Assembly: GCA_938049125.1 (NCBI GenBank)
Contig: CALICR010000105.1
Location: 1-5,737 of the forward strand
Origin: an uncultured Clostridia bacterium
GTDB taxonomy: Bacteria; Bacillota; Clostridia; Oscillospirales; Oscillospiraceae
Length of the DNA: 5,737 bases
Reading direction: 5' to 3'
A model generated the notes under the pieces. The model was not told the DNA's origin. It did not search any database and saw only the letters and a list, made by a program, of their open reading frames with translations. A program made the position numbers and the translations under genes. Positions 1-5,737 of this stretch are shown in pieces; positions within the stretch are counted from its first letter, which is position 1; each line of letters opens with the position of its first letter.

Positions 1-122
1 TCGGGCTGGCCGATGTTCAGGTGGTAGATCTTGCGTCCCTTGGCCTCGGCGGCCACCGCGTAGGGGTGGAACTTCCGCATGGGGGAGAGGCCGCTCTTTT
101 CGATTTTCTTCGAAAACTTCAT
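1..122 (-). CDS. Class I/II PLP-dependent aminotransferase, N-terminal fragment
   Basis: This is the 5' end of a gene that runs off the left edge; 40 complete codons are visible. The peptide begins MKFSKKIEKSGLSPMRKF and reaches LNIGQP followed by an Asp/Glu codon. The N(I)GQPD stretch is typical of the N-terminal region of fold-type I aminotransferases (aspartate/aromatic aminotransferase-like), which transfer amino groups using pyridoxal phosphate in the cytoplasm. The catalytic lysine and PLP-binding residues lie outside the window, so substrate cannot be judged. The ATG at 120-122 is supported by GGAGG (complement of 130-134) seven bases upstream; the ATG just upstream runs into a stop after two codons. 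It lies 195 bases downstream of the DUF2148 gene on the same strand and has its own candidate promoter, so it may be transcribed separately. Family assignment rests on a short segment. Confidence 0.8.
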   Translation of the reverse strand, partial: MKFSKKIEKSGLSPMRKFHPYAVAAEAKGRKIYHLNIGQP

Positions 123-158
123 TCCATTACCTCCAAATAACGTTACGATCGTCAAATC

Positions 159-201
159 ACGTGCATTCGCCCGCCAAGATGGGATTGTGCAGGATGCACG
201 T
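159..201 (-). repeat. Inverted repeat in the aminotransferase leader
   Basis: ACGTGCAT at 159-166 and its exact reverse complement ATGCACGT at 194-201 are separated by 27 bases. They fall within the predicted untranslated leader of the aminotransferase gene. One arm also overlaps a shorter hairpin (GTGCA, loop TCC, TGCAC on the minus strand), so the two structures would exclude each other. No U-tract follows either, so it is not an obvious terminator, and I recognise no known riboswitch. Eight-base arms can arise by chance. Confidence 0.35.
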
Positions 202-212
202 TCAGTTCTTTT

Positions 213-241
213 ATCTTATCATGACTTTTGGCGAATTTCAA
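213..241 (-). promoter_or_regulatory. Candidate SigA-type promoter for the aminotransferase gene
   Basis: Read on the minus strand, TTGAAA (236-241) is followed after exactly 17 bases by TAAGAT (213-218). The -35 is a good match to TTGACA; the -10 matches TATAAT at four of six positions, including the key A2 and T6. The predicted transcript would start near 206 and have a leader of about 84 bases before the ATG at 122. The region is AT-rich compared with the flanking genes. This is pattern recognition only. Confidence 0.45.
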
Positions 242-317
242 TGGAGTACAGCCCCATCCTATGAACTTTTTTTCCACATATCCTGGCCGGCGTGATGAAA
301 AATTTTCAACGGGTCTA

Positions 318-845
318 TCAGCGGTCGAAATAAGGGCTCTTGCCCGAGATGCTGAGGGGGATGGCATAGACGATGTCCGTGCCCTCCGGCAGCAGACCGA
401 GGCGCTTGGCCCCGAGGCCCGCGGAGAGCATGATCCGCGTGTCCACCCGGCGGTCCGCCGCGACGCTCACCGCCGACCCGGCGGCGATGCCCAGGTCCAC
501 GGGATCGAAGACGCAGGCCGCCCCCGCCGCCCGACAGCGGCCGCAGTCCAGCCCGCAGTAGCCGCACAGCTTGTCAAAGCCCCGGCAGTGGTGGCCGATG
601 CCCAGCACGAGCACGGCCCCGGACCGCCGGACGCACCCGGCGTCCCGCTTGAAGAAGGGTGCGCCCTGCTCCTCGAAGAGGGCGTCCATGGCCCCGGCCA
701 GCTTTTCCAGGTCGTCGCCGGTCAGGATGAGGGTCTCAAGAAAATCCGCGCCCTTGGTCTTGGGCGCCGTGCGGGCCGCCGCCGCCATGGCCCGGGCCGT
801 CTCCAGCAGGTAGGTCTGCTCCGCCTCCGCCGCATGGATCTGCAT
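318..845 (-). CDS. DUF2148 (ferredoxin-domain) protein
   Basis: The 175-residue protein is of the usual size for the DUF2148 family, whose members are described as uncharacterised proteins with a ferredoxin-like domain. An Ala-rich helical N-terminal half is followed by a cysteine cluster: C71, C87, then C94-x2-C97-x3-C101-x2-C104-x6-C111, suited to binding an iron-sulphur cluster. The C-terminal part ends with the family-like SISGKSPYFDR. No signal peptide or membrane segment is visible, so it should be cytoplasmic. I chose the start at 845 (MQIHAAEA) because AGGAGG (complement of 855-860) lies nine bases upstream; an upstream in-frame ATG at 926 would add 27 basic residues encoded by the palindrome region and has no support. 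It is divergent from the CODH operon. A redox role linked to CODH/ACS is my inference from position only; no function is established. Confidence 0.88.
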   Translation of the reverse strand: MQIHAAEAEQTYLLETARAMAAAARTAPKTKGADFLETLILTGDDLEKLAGAMDALFEEQGAPFFKRDAGCVRRSGAVLVLGIGHHCRGFDKLCGYCGLDCGRCRAAGAACVFDPVDLGIAAGSAVSVAADRRVDTRIMLSAGLGAKRLGLLPEGTDIVYAIPLSISGKSPYFDR

Positions 846-883
846 AAAAAAATTCCTCCTTACATAATAAGTAACAATTTCCC

Positions 884-903
884 GCGTCCGCCGCGGCGGA
901 CGC
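884..903. repeat. Perfect 20-base palindrome in the DUF2148 leader
   Basis: The arms GCGTCCGCCG and CGGCGGACGC are exact reverse complements with no spacer. It sits about 16 to 35 bases downstream of the predicted DUF2148 transcription start and 24 bases upstream of the AGGAGG. No T-run follows on either strand, so it is not a canonical intrinsic terminator. It could be an operator or an mRNA hairpin. Confidence 0.7.
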
Positions 904-924
904 TCCTTATTTCCTGTCCGCTCC

Positions 925-953
925 ATTTTACCACAGCCGCAGCGCGCTGACCA
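925..953 (-). promoter_or_regulatory. Candidate extended -10 promoter for the DUF2148 gene
   Basis: On the minus strand TGGTCA (948-953) is followed after 17 bases by TAAAAT (925-930), and the -10 is preceded by TGG, giving an extended -10 element (TGGTAAAAT). The -35 is weak (four of six). The predicted start is near 918, giving a leader of about 73 bases that contains the palindrome at 884-903. A TATTAT at 864-869 lies too close to the start codon to serve. Confidence 0.45.
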
Positions 954-1092
954 GTGCCCGCGGCGGAAAAATTGCGGTTTCGTCCCCGGGTTTTGGAAAT
1001 ATCACCAATTCCGCCCGGCGGCGGGCGCGGCCGCTCATGAAATATATGAAAAACATTGAAAGAATTCGGCAGTTTTACCCACCGTTTGCGGA

Positions 1093-1121
1093 TTGACTTT
1101 TGGGTCTGAGACAGATAAAAT
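1093..1121 (+). promoter_or_regulatory. SigA-type promoter of the cooS-cooC-acsB operon
   Basis: TTGACT (1093-1098) and TAAAAT (1116-1121) are separated by exactly 17 bases; each hexamer matches consensus at five of six positions. The expected start is near 1128, leaving a leader of about 114 bases. No other promoter of this quality is seen before cooS, and the two later gaps in the operon are only 42 and 29 bases, so this promoter probably drives all three genes. Confidence 0.7.
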
Positions 1122-1127
1122 AATATC

Positions 1128-1241
1128 GAATATAAGGGAGGGGTATGCCCTGCTGCATATTCAGTCCGGATATCACGAACTCAGCCCTGCCGCCCTCTCC
1201 CCATCCGGCGCGGCGAAGAAATCTTTTAGGAGGATATCACA
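1128..1241 (+). promoter_or_regulatory. Probably structured leader of the cooS operon
   Basis: Several pairings are possible within this predicted untranslated leader: GAATAT (1128-1133) with ATATTC (1157-1162); GGGAGGGG (1136-1143) with CCTCTCCC (1194-1201, one G-U pair); and CCGGA (1166-1170) with TCCGG (1204-1208). A nine-base direct repeat, GGATATCAC, occurs at 1168-1176 and 1232-1240; the second copy overlaps the ribosome binding site of cooS. A 61-codon ORF opens with ATG at 1145 behind the G-rich stretch and overlaps the cooS start out of frame (to 1330). I do not recognise a known riboswitch class. A regulatory role is inferred. Confidence 0.4.
1228..1233 (+). promoter_or_regulatory. 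Ribosome binding site that fixes the TTG start of cooS
   Basis: AGGAGG, a full match to the anti-Shine-Dalgarno sequence, lies eight bases upstream of the TTG at 1242. The first in-frame ATG is 12 codons later and has no such site, so the TTG is the better start. Confidence 0.8.
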
Positions 1242-3143
1242 TTGAAAGATTGGGATCGTTTAATCACAGTGGAACAGATGGAAGAAGCCACTGCCTCTTT
1301 GCTGGAAACCGGCAAAAAGGTCGGCGCTGACTCCTGGCAGCAGCGCGTCAAGAACCAGACGCCGCACTGCGGCTTCGGCGAGGCCGGCACCTGCTGCCGG
1401 ATCTGCTCCATGGGCCCGTGTCGTGTGACGCCGAAGGCGCCTCGCGGCATCTGCGGCTGCGATGTCCACGGCATCGTCGCAAGAAACTATCTGCGCTTCA
1501 CCGCAGGCGGCTCCGCCACGCACTCCGACCACGGCCGTGAGATCATGCACACCCTGTACCAGACCCGCGAGGGCGGCAACTATCAGGTCAAGGACCCCGA
1601 AAAGCTGAAGCGCATCGCCAAGGAGTGGGACATCGAGACCGAAGGCAAGGATATCTACGATCTGGCGCATGAGGTCGCTGAGGCCGGCCTGCTGGAATAC
1701 GGCAAGCCGTTCGGCACGCAGAGATTCCTGAAGCGTGCTGAGGCACACACCCAGGAGCTGTGGCACAACGCCGGCATCGAGCCGCGCGCCATCGACCGCG
1801 AGGTCTCCCAGTCCCTGCACATGACGCATATGGGCTGTTCCTCTGACCCCGAAGCGCTGATCCGTCAGTCCCTGCGCGCCGGTCTGTCCGACGGCTGGGG
1901 CGGCTCCATGATGGGCACCGAGTTCTCCGACGTTATGTTCGGCACGCCGAAGCCCGTTGACACCACCGCCAACATCGGCGTCATGGAGAAGGACAACGTC
2001 AACATCATCGTCCACGGCCATGATCCGTCCCTGTCCGAGATGATCGTGTTCTATGCCAACGATCCCGAGATGATCGCCTACGCCAAGGAAATGGGCGCAA
2101 AGGGCATCACCGTCTCCGGTGTCTGCTGCACCGCCAACGAAGTCGCCATGCGTCACGGCATCCCCATGGCAGGCAACTTCCTGAGCCAGGAGAACGTCGT
2201 TCTCACCGGTGCCTGCGAAGCCATCGTCGTTGACGTGCAGTGCATCTTCCCCGCACTTGGCCCCCTCAGCAAGTGCTTCCATACCAAGTTCATCACCACC
2301 TCCCCGATTGCCCGGATCCCGGATTCCGAGTTCGTCGAGTTCCACGCCGAGACCGCCGGTGAGAACGCCAAGGCCATCGTCAAGGCCGCCATCGAGAACT
2401 TCAAGAACCGCAAGCCCGAGCTGGTCAACATCCCGAACCTGAAGACCAAGGCCCGCGTCGGCTACTCCGTCGAGGCGATCAAGTCCGAGCTGGACGGCGT
2501 CTGCAACTCCCATGTCGACGAATTCGGCACCCTGAAGCCCCTGGCCGACGTTGTCAAGGCAGGCGTTCTCCGCGGTGCCGTGGCCATGGTCGGCTGCAAC
2601 AACCCGAAGGTCCGTCCCGACACCGCCCACATCGAGCTCATGAAGAAGCTGCTGAAGAACGACATCATCGTCGTCGTCTCCGGCTGCTCCGCCCAGGCTG
2701 CCGGCAAGGCAGGTCTGCTGGATCCCGATGCCAAGGAATACTGCGGCGAGGGTCTGAAGCGCGTCTGTGAGCTGGTCGGCATTCCCCCGATCCTGCACAT
2801 GGGCTCCTGCGTCGATATTTCCCGTATGATGATTCTGGCTTCCGACCTTGCCAAGGATTGGGGCTGCACCATTTCTCAGCTCCCGCTGTGCGGCTGCGCA
2901 CCGGAGTGGATGTCCGAGAAGGCCGTCTCCATCGGCAACTACGTCGTCGCCACCGGCATCGATACCTACCTGGGCGTCGATCCCTACTCCAAGGGCTCCA
3001 GCGAGGTCACCGCGCTGCTCCAGGGCGACCACGGCGTCAAGGACTGGGTCGAGGCCAACTACACCGTCGAGAAGGACATCGACAAGCTGGGCGACCTGAT
3101 GATTGCCGACATCGAGAAGAAGCGCAAGGCCCTCGGTATCTGA
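1242..3143 (+). CDS. cooS: Anaerobic carbon-monoxide dehydrogenase catalytic subunit (CooS/AcsA)
   Basis: This cytoplasmic Ni-Fe-S enzyme interconverts CO2 and CO; next to acsB it supplies CO for acetyl-CoA synthesis or oxidises it in reverse. The 633 residues match the family's usual length. N-terminal cysteines fit the shared D-cluster (C43, C51) and the B-cluster (C52, C55, C60, C71), with an additional C73. Candidate C-cluster ligands, aligned by motif to Carboxydothermus CODH-II, are H260 (HGHDP), C295/C296 (GVCCTANE), C334, C452 (VGCNNPK), C482 (SGCSAQ) and C523 (MGSCVDIS). Acid-base residues H94 (near HSDHGRE) and K560 (PEWMSEK) are also present, so the enzyme should be active. It starts with TTG behind a full AGGAGG. 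It is the first gene of the operon, 42 bases before cooC. In the acetogen nomenclature the same protein is AcsA; the adjacent acsB favours the CODH/ACS role over a stand-alone CODH. Confidence 0.97.
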   Translation: MKDWDRLITVEQMEEATASLLETGKKVGADSWQQRVKNQTPHCGFGEAGTCCRICSMGPCRVTPKAPRGICGCDVHGIVARNYLRFTAGGSATHSDHGREIMHTLYQTREGGNYQVKDPEKLKRIAKEWDIETEGKDIYDLAHEVAEAGLLEYGKPFGTQRFLKRAEAHTQELWHNAGIEPRAIDREVSQSLHMTHMGCSSDPEALIRQSLRAGLSDGWGGSMMGTEFSDVMFGTPKPVDTTANIGVMEKDNVNIIVHGHDPSLSEMIVFYANDPEMIAYAKEMGAKGITVSGVCCTANEVAMRHGIPMAGNFLSQENVVLTGACEAIVVDVQCIFPALGPLSKCFHTKFITTSPIARIPDSEFVEFHAETAGENAKAIVKAAIENFKNRKPELVNIPNLKTKARVGYSVEAIKSELDGVCNSHVDEFGTLKPLADVVKAGVLRGAVAMVGCNNPKVRPDTAHIELMKKLLKNDIIVVVSGCSAQAAGKAGLLDPDAKEYCGEGLKRVCELVGIPPILHMGSCVDISRMMILASDLAKDWGCTISQLPLCGCAPEWMSEKAVSIGNYVVATGIDTYLGVDPYSKGSSEVTALLQGDHGVKDWVEANYTVEKDIDKLGDLMIADIEKKRKALGI

Positions 3144-3185
3144 CGCCTTACATCTCTCTATCCCCCGAAAAAGAGGTCACGTCCA

Positions 3186-3950
3186 ATGAAAGTAGCAGTA
3201 ACCGGCAAGGGCGGCGTGGGCAAGACCACCCTCTCCTCCACGCTGGCCCGGCTCTACGCCGACGAGGGGCGCACTGTCCTCGCCGCCGACGTGGACCCGG
3301 ACGCCAACCTCGGCCTGGCCCTCGGCCTGACCGAGGAGGAGGTCAATGCCATCGTTCCCATCTCCAAGATGCGGACCCTGGTGGAGGAGCGCACCGGCGC
3401 CACCTATGCCAACAAGTTTTTCAAGCTGAACCCGCAGGTCAGCGACATCCCGGATAAATTCTCCAAGGAGATCAACGGCGTCAAGCTGCTGGTCATGGGC
3501 ACCGTGGAGACCGGCGGCACGGGCTGTGTCTGCCCGGAGCACGTCATGCTCAAGTCCATCCTCTCCGCCCTCGTGTTCCGGAAGGACGACGTGGTCATCA
3601 TGGACATGGAGGCCGGCCTGGAGCATCTGGGCCGCGGCACCGCCAGCATGATGGATCAGTTCATCGTCGTCATCGAGCCCGGTGCACGGAGCATCCAGAC
3701 CTATGAAAAGGTCAAGCAGCTTGCCGCAGACCTCGGCATCACCAAGGTCAGCGTCGTGGCGAACAAGGTGCGCACGGAGGAGGACCGGGAGTTCATCCGC
3801 TCCAGGATCCCCGCAGAAAACCTGCTCGGCTTCCTCAGCTACAATCCGGAGGTCATCGACGCCGACCGGCGTGGCCTTTCCCCGTACGATGTCAGCCCTA
3901 CGGCAGTGGAGGAGATCCGCGCCATCAAGGCCCGCATCGACCAACAATAA
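3186..3950 (+). CDS. cooC: CooC-type nickel-insertion ATPase (CODH/ACS maturation)
   Basis: This 254-residue cytoplasmic protein belongs to the SIMIBI/MinD-like NTPases. Family members hydrolyse ATP to help deliver nickel to CODH, and the AcsF relatives to ACS. Residues 7-15 form the deviant Walker A motif GKGGVGKTT, with signature lysine K8 and P-loop K14. DVDPDANL (35-42) is the switch I region. C114-V-C116 is the CxC motif that binds metal at the dimer interface in characterised CooC. DMEAGLEHLGRGT (140-152) covers the Walker B/switch II region, and VANKV (191-195) probably contacts the base. The ATG at 3186 has GAGGT (3173-3177) eight bases upstream. Lying between cooS and acsB, it could mature either enzyme or both; sequence alone does not separate CooC from AcsF, so the symbol is given in the broad sense. 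Confidence 0.93.
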   Translation: MKVAVTGKGGVGKTTLSSTLARLYADEGRTVLAADVDPDANLGLALGLTEEEVNAIVPISKMRTLVEERTGATYANKFFKLNPQVSDIPDKFSKEINGVKLLVMGTVETGGTGCVCPEHVMLKSILSALVFRKDDVVIMDMEAGLEHLGRGTASMMDQFIVVIEPGARSIQTYEKVKQLAADLGITKVSVVANKVRTEEDREFIRSRIPAENLLGFLSYNPEVIDADRRGLSPYDVSPTAVEEIRAIKARIDQQ

Positions 3951-3979
3951 CGAATCTTCGAAAGGAATGAACTAAATAA

Positions 3980-5708
3980 ATGGGATTATTTGACAGAGTT
4001 TTCAGAGGCTCTGATGAGATGTTTGCCAAGGCCGAGGCCGACGTGAACGCCCTCGTTGCGGAGCTGGGCGAGTCCGCCCCCATGAAAATGCCTGAGACCG
4101 CCTACTACCTCTCCTGCATCTATGCCTACATCGGCAAGAAGGTCACCACCGTCGGCGAGCTGAAGGAAGCGCTGACCGACGTCAAGGCCATGATGACCCG
4201 CGAGTACAAGACCAAGGACATCTTCACCTCCGGCGTCGGCACCGCCATCGCCGCCGAGATGATCGAGGCCTGCAAGTACGCCCGCGATCCCGCTCCGTAT
4301 GCCTCCTCCAACGGCAAGTATCACGGCCACTTCACCGACGCGGAGGTCCGTACCCTGGGCGTCCCGCTGGTCACCCGTGACATTCCCGGCTTCGTCGTCA
4401 TGATCGGCCCCGCCCCCTCGAAGGAAGAGGCCCTCGAGACCGTCAAGGGCTATCAGTCCCGCGGCATCTTCGTGTTCCTGATCGGCGGCATCATCGACCA
4501 GCTCGTCGAGTGCGGCATGACCATGAACTTCGACGTCCGCGTCGTCCCCGTGGGCGATGAGATCTGGACCGTCGGCCACGTCATCTCCCTGGTCGTCCGC
4601 GCCGCCATGATCTTCGGCAACGTCGAGCCGGGCGACTACGCCGGCTTCAACCGCTACACCTTCGACCGCATCTTCGCGTTCGTCAACGCCTACAAGCCCG
4701 TGCCCGACATCACCGTCGCCTGCGGCGCCGGTGCCATCCAGATGGGCTTCCCCGTCATCACCAACGACACCGATGATATGTGGGCCGTCCCGAAGTCCCT
4801 CATCATCAACGAGAACACCCAGGACTGGATCGAAACCTCCCTGGAGGCCCGCGACATCAAGCTGAAGATCACCAACATCGACATCCCCGTGGCCTTCTCC
4901 AACGCCTTCGAAGGCGAGATCATCCGCCGCGGCGACATGCAGATCGAGGTCGACGGCTCCCGCGTGGACTGCTGCGAGCTGTGTAAAACCGTGGACGCCA
5001 AGGACATCGAGGACCACGCCATCATCCTGGACGGCCCCGACATCGATGAATTCCCCGTCGGCTCCAAGATCAGCATGACCTTCACCGTCGAGGTTGCCGG
5101 CAAGAACTGGCAGACCGACTTTGAGCCTGTTGTCGAGCGGAAATTCCACAACTTCGTCAACTGCATCGAGGGTGTCATGCACACCGGTCAGCGCGATATG
5201 ATCCGTGTCCGTGTCTCCAAGGCTGCCTTTGATGCTGGCTTCCGCGCCCGCCACATCGGCGAGGTCCTGTACGCCAAGGTCAAGGGCGACTATGATGCGG
5301 TTATCGATAAGTGCCAGGTCCGCATCTGCACCCGTCCCGAGGGCTGCACCGAGGTCCGTGCCATGGCGAACGACACCTTCCGCGCCCGTGACGCCCGTCT
5401 GAAGACCATGACCGACGAGTCCGTCGAGGTCTTCTACACCTGCACCCTGTGCCAGGCCTTCTCCCCCAGCCACGTCTGCATCGTCACCCCCGAGCGTCTG
5501 GGCCTCTGCGGCGCCGTGTCCTGGCTCGACGCCAAGGCCACCAATGAGCTGGATCCCTCCGGCCCCTGCCAGATCGTCACGAAGCACAACTGCACCGACG
5601 AGCGTCTGGGCGCCTACGACGACGTCAACGAGGCGGTCAACAAGTACTCCCACGGCGCGCTGGAGCGCGTGACGCTGTACTCCATCATGGAAGACCCGAT
5701 GACCTCCT
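3980..5708 (+). CDS. acsB: Acetyl-CoA synthase (CO-methylating), AcsB, 3' end missing at contig edge
   Basis: AcsB joins CO from CODH, a methyl group from the corrinoid iron-sulphur protein and CoA into acetyl-CoA at the A-cluster. The 576 visible residues include the N-terminal CODH-contacting domain (about 1-294), so it is the bacterial type and not the shorter archaeal CdhC. A middle domain (about 295-460) follows, then the start of the A-cluster domain. The [4Fe-4S] ligands C488-x2-C491-x8-C500-x9-C510 have exactly the spacing I recall for Moorella C506/C509/C518/C528, an offset of 18. The sequence stops after MEDPMTS; the next family residues are CGC, which bind the distal nickel and would be 577-579. 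The apparent TAG at 5708-5710 is formed with adapter bases, so this is a partial gene lacking roughly 130 residues. The ATG has only AAAGGA (3961-3966), 13 bases away, but the MGLFDRVF start fits the family. Extra cysteines (C331, C332, C335, C445, C450, C456) are notable. Confidence 0.96.
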
Positions 5709-5737
5709 AGATCGGAAGAGCGTCGTGTAGGGAAAGA
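5709..5737. other. Untrimmed Illumina TruSeq adapter at the contig end
   Basis: The final 29 bases begin AGATCGGAAGAGC and continue CGTCGTGTAGGGAAAGA, which matches the TruSeq universal adapter as read through from an insert. This is not genomic DNA. It creates a false stop codon for acsB and should be trimmed before annotation. Confidence 0.97.

Larger units (their letters stand above)
846..1241. other. Divergent intergenic region between the DUF2148 gene and the CODH operon
   Basis: No supported gene lies in these 396 bases. The left part carries the DUF2148 leader with a 20-base palindrome and a candidate minus-strand promoter. The middle is a GC-rich stretch with a short hairpin (CGCCCG, loop GCGG, CGGGCG at 1012-1027), followed by an AT-rich patch at about 1035-1066. 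The right part carries the cooS promoter and leader. I looked for a CooA-type box (TGTC-N-GACA) and an FNR-type box (TTGAT-N4-ATCAA) and saw neither. No tRNA or recognised riboswitch was seen. Confidence 0.7.

Noticed and set aside
277..310. Terminator after the DUF2148 gene
   Set aside because: The TGAAAA/TTTTCA pairing has no GC stem, and the homopolymer run near 277-283 is A-rich in the transcript direction, so no canonical terminator is present.
846..926. N-terminal extension of the DUF2148 protein to the ATG at 926
   Set aside because: It would translate through the palindrome and add 27 basic residues not expected in the family; the ATG at 845 has the strong ribosome binding site.
228..950. 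240-codon plus-strand frame over the DUF2148 gene
   Set aside because: The product is rich in Arg, Pro and Ala, as expected for a shadow of GC-rich DNA, with no good ribosome binding site. The opposite strand encodes a recognisable DUF2148 protein with an AGGAGG site.
1012..1027. GC-rich hairpin as an intrinsic terminator
   Set aside because: No T-run follows on either strand and no gene ends here.
1260..3032. 590-codon open frame antisense to cooS
   Set aside because: It is codon-aligned with cooS and stays open only because cooS avoids TTA, CTA and TCA codons. Its product is a low-complexity Gly/Asp/Val/Leu-rich string with no family resemblance.
3967..3975. Two-codon mini-ORF (ATG AAC TAA) before acsB
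   Set aside because: The AAAGGA directly abuts this ATG, leaving no room for initiation; likely chance.
3986..5653. 555-codon open frame antisense to acsB (and 256 codons antisense to cooC at 3177-3947)
   Set aside because: Both are codon-aligned shadows explained by the same codon bias; the sense proteins are clearly AcsB and CooC.
5488..5710. Natural truncation or pseudogenisation of acsB
   Set aside because: The stop codon is half adapter sequence, so there is no evidence for a real stop.

Overview
The window looks like one end of a contig from a GC-rich anaerobic member of the Clostridia (Bacillota). The evidence is strong AGGAGG-type ribosome binding sites, SigA-like promoters in AT-rich patches, a TTG start codon, and bacterial-type genes of the carbonyl branch of the Wood-Ljungdahl pathway. 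The organism could be an acetogen or another anaerobe using the pathway in either direction. I cannot name a genus from the sequence.

Layout. On the minus strand, the right edge of the left block is a DUF2148 ferredoxin-domain gene (318-845), followed downstream by the first 40 codons of a class I/II PLP-dependent aminotransferase (1-122, running off the left edge). A 396-base divergent intergenic region (846-1241) carries back-to-back promoters, a perfect 20-base palindrome and a probably structured leader of about 114 bases. On the plus strand follows a tightly spaced operon: cooS/acsA (Ni-CODH, 1242-3143), cooC (Ni-insertion ATPase, 3186-3950) and acsB (acetyl-CoA synthase, 3980 to the right edge).

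Function. CooS interconverts CO2 and CO at its Ni-Fe-S C-cluster. CooC is the ATPase expected to mature the nickel site. AcsB joins CO, a methyl group from the corrinoid protein and CoA into acetyl-CoA at its A-cluster. The C- and B-cluster ligands of CooS, and the deviant Walker A motif and CxC motif of CooC, are all present, so both look functional.

The most important observation is an artefact. The last 29 bases (5709-5737) match the Illumina TruSeq adapter. The apparent acsB stop codon is made of one genomic T plus the first two adapter bases. It falls exactly where the family has its CGC nickel-binding motif. acsB is therefore cut by the contig end and not naturally truncated. I found no novel defence, mobile or CRISPR system here. 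The remaining points of interest are in the intergenic leaders and in extra cysteines of AcsB.
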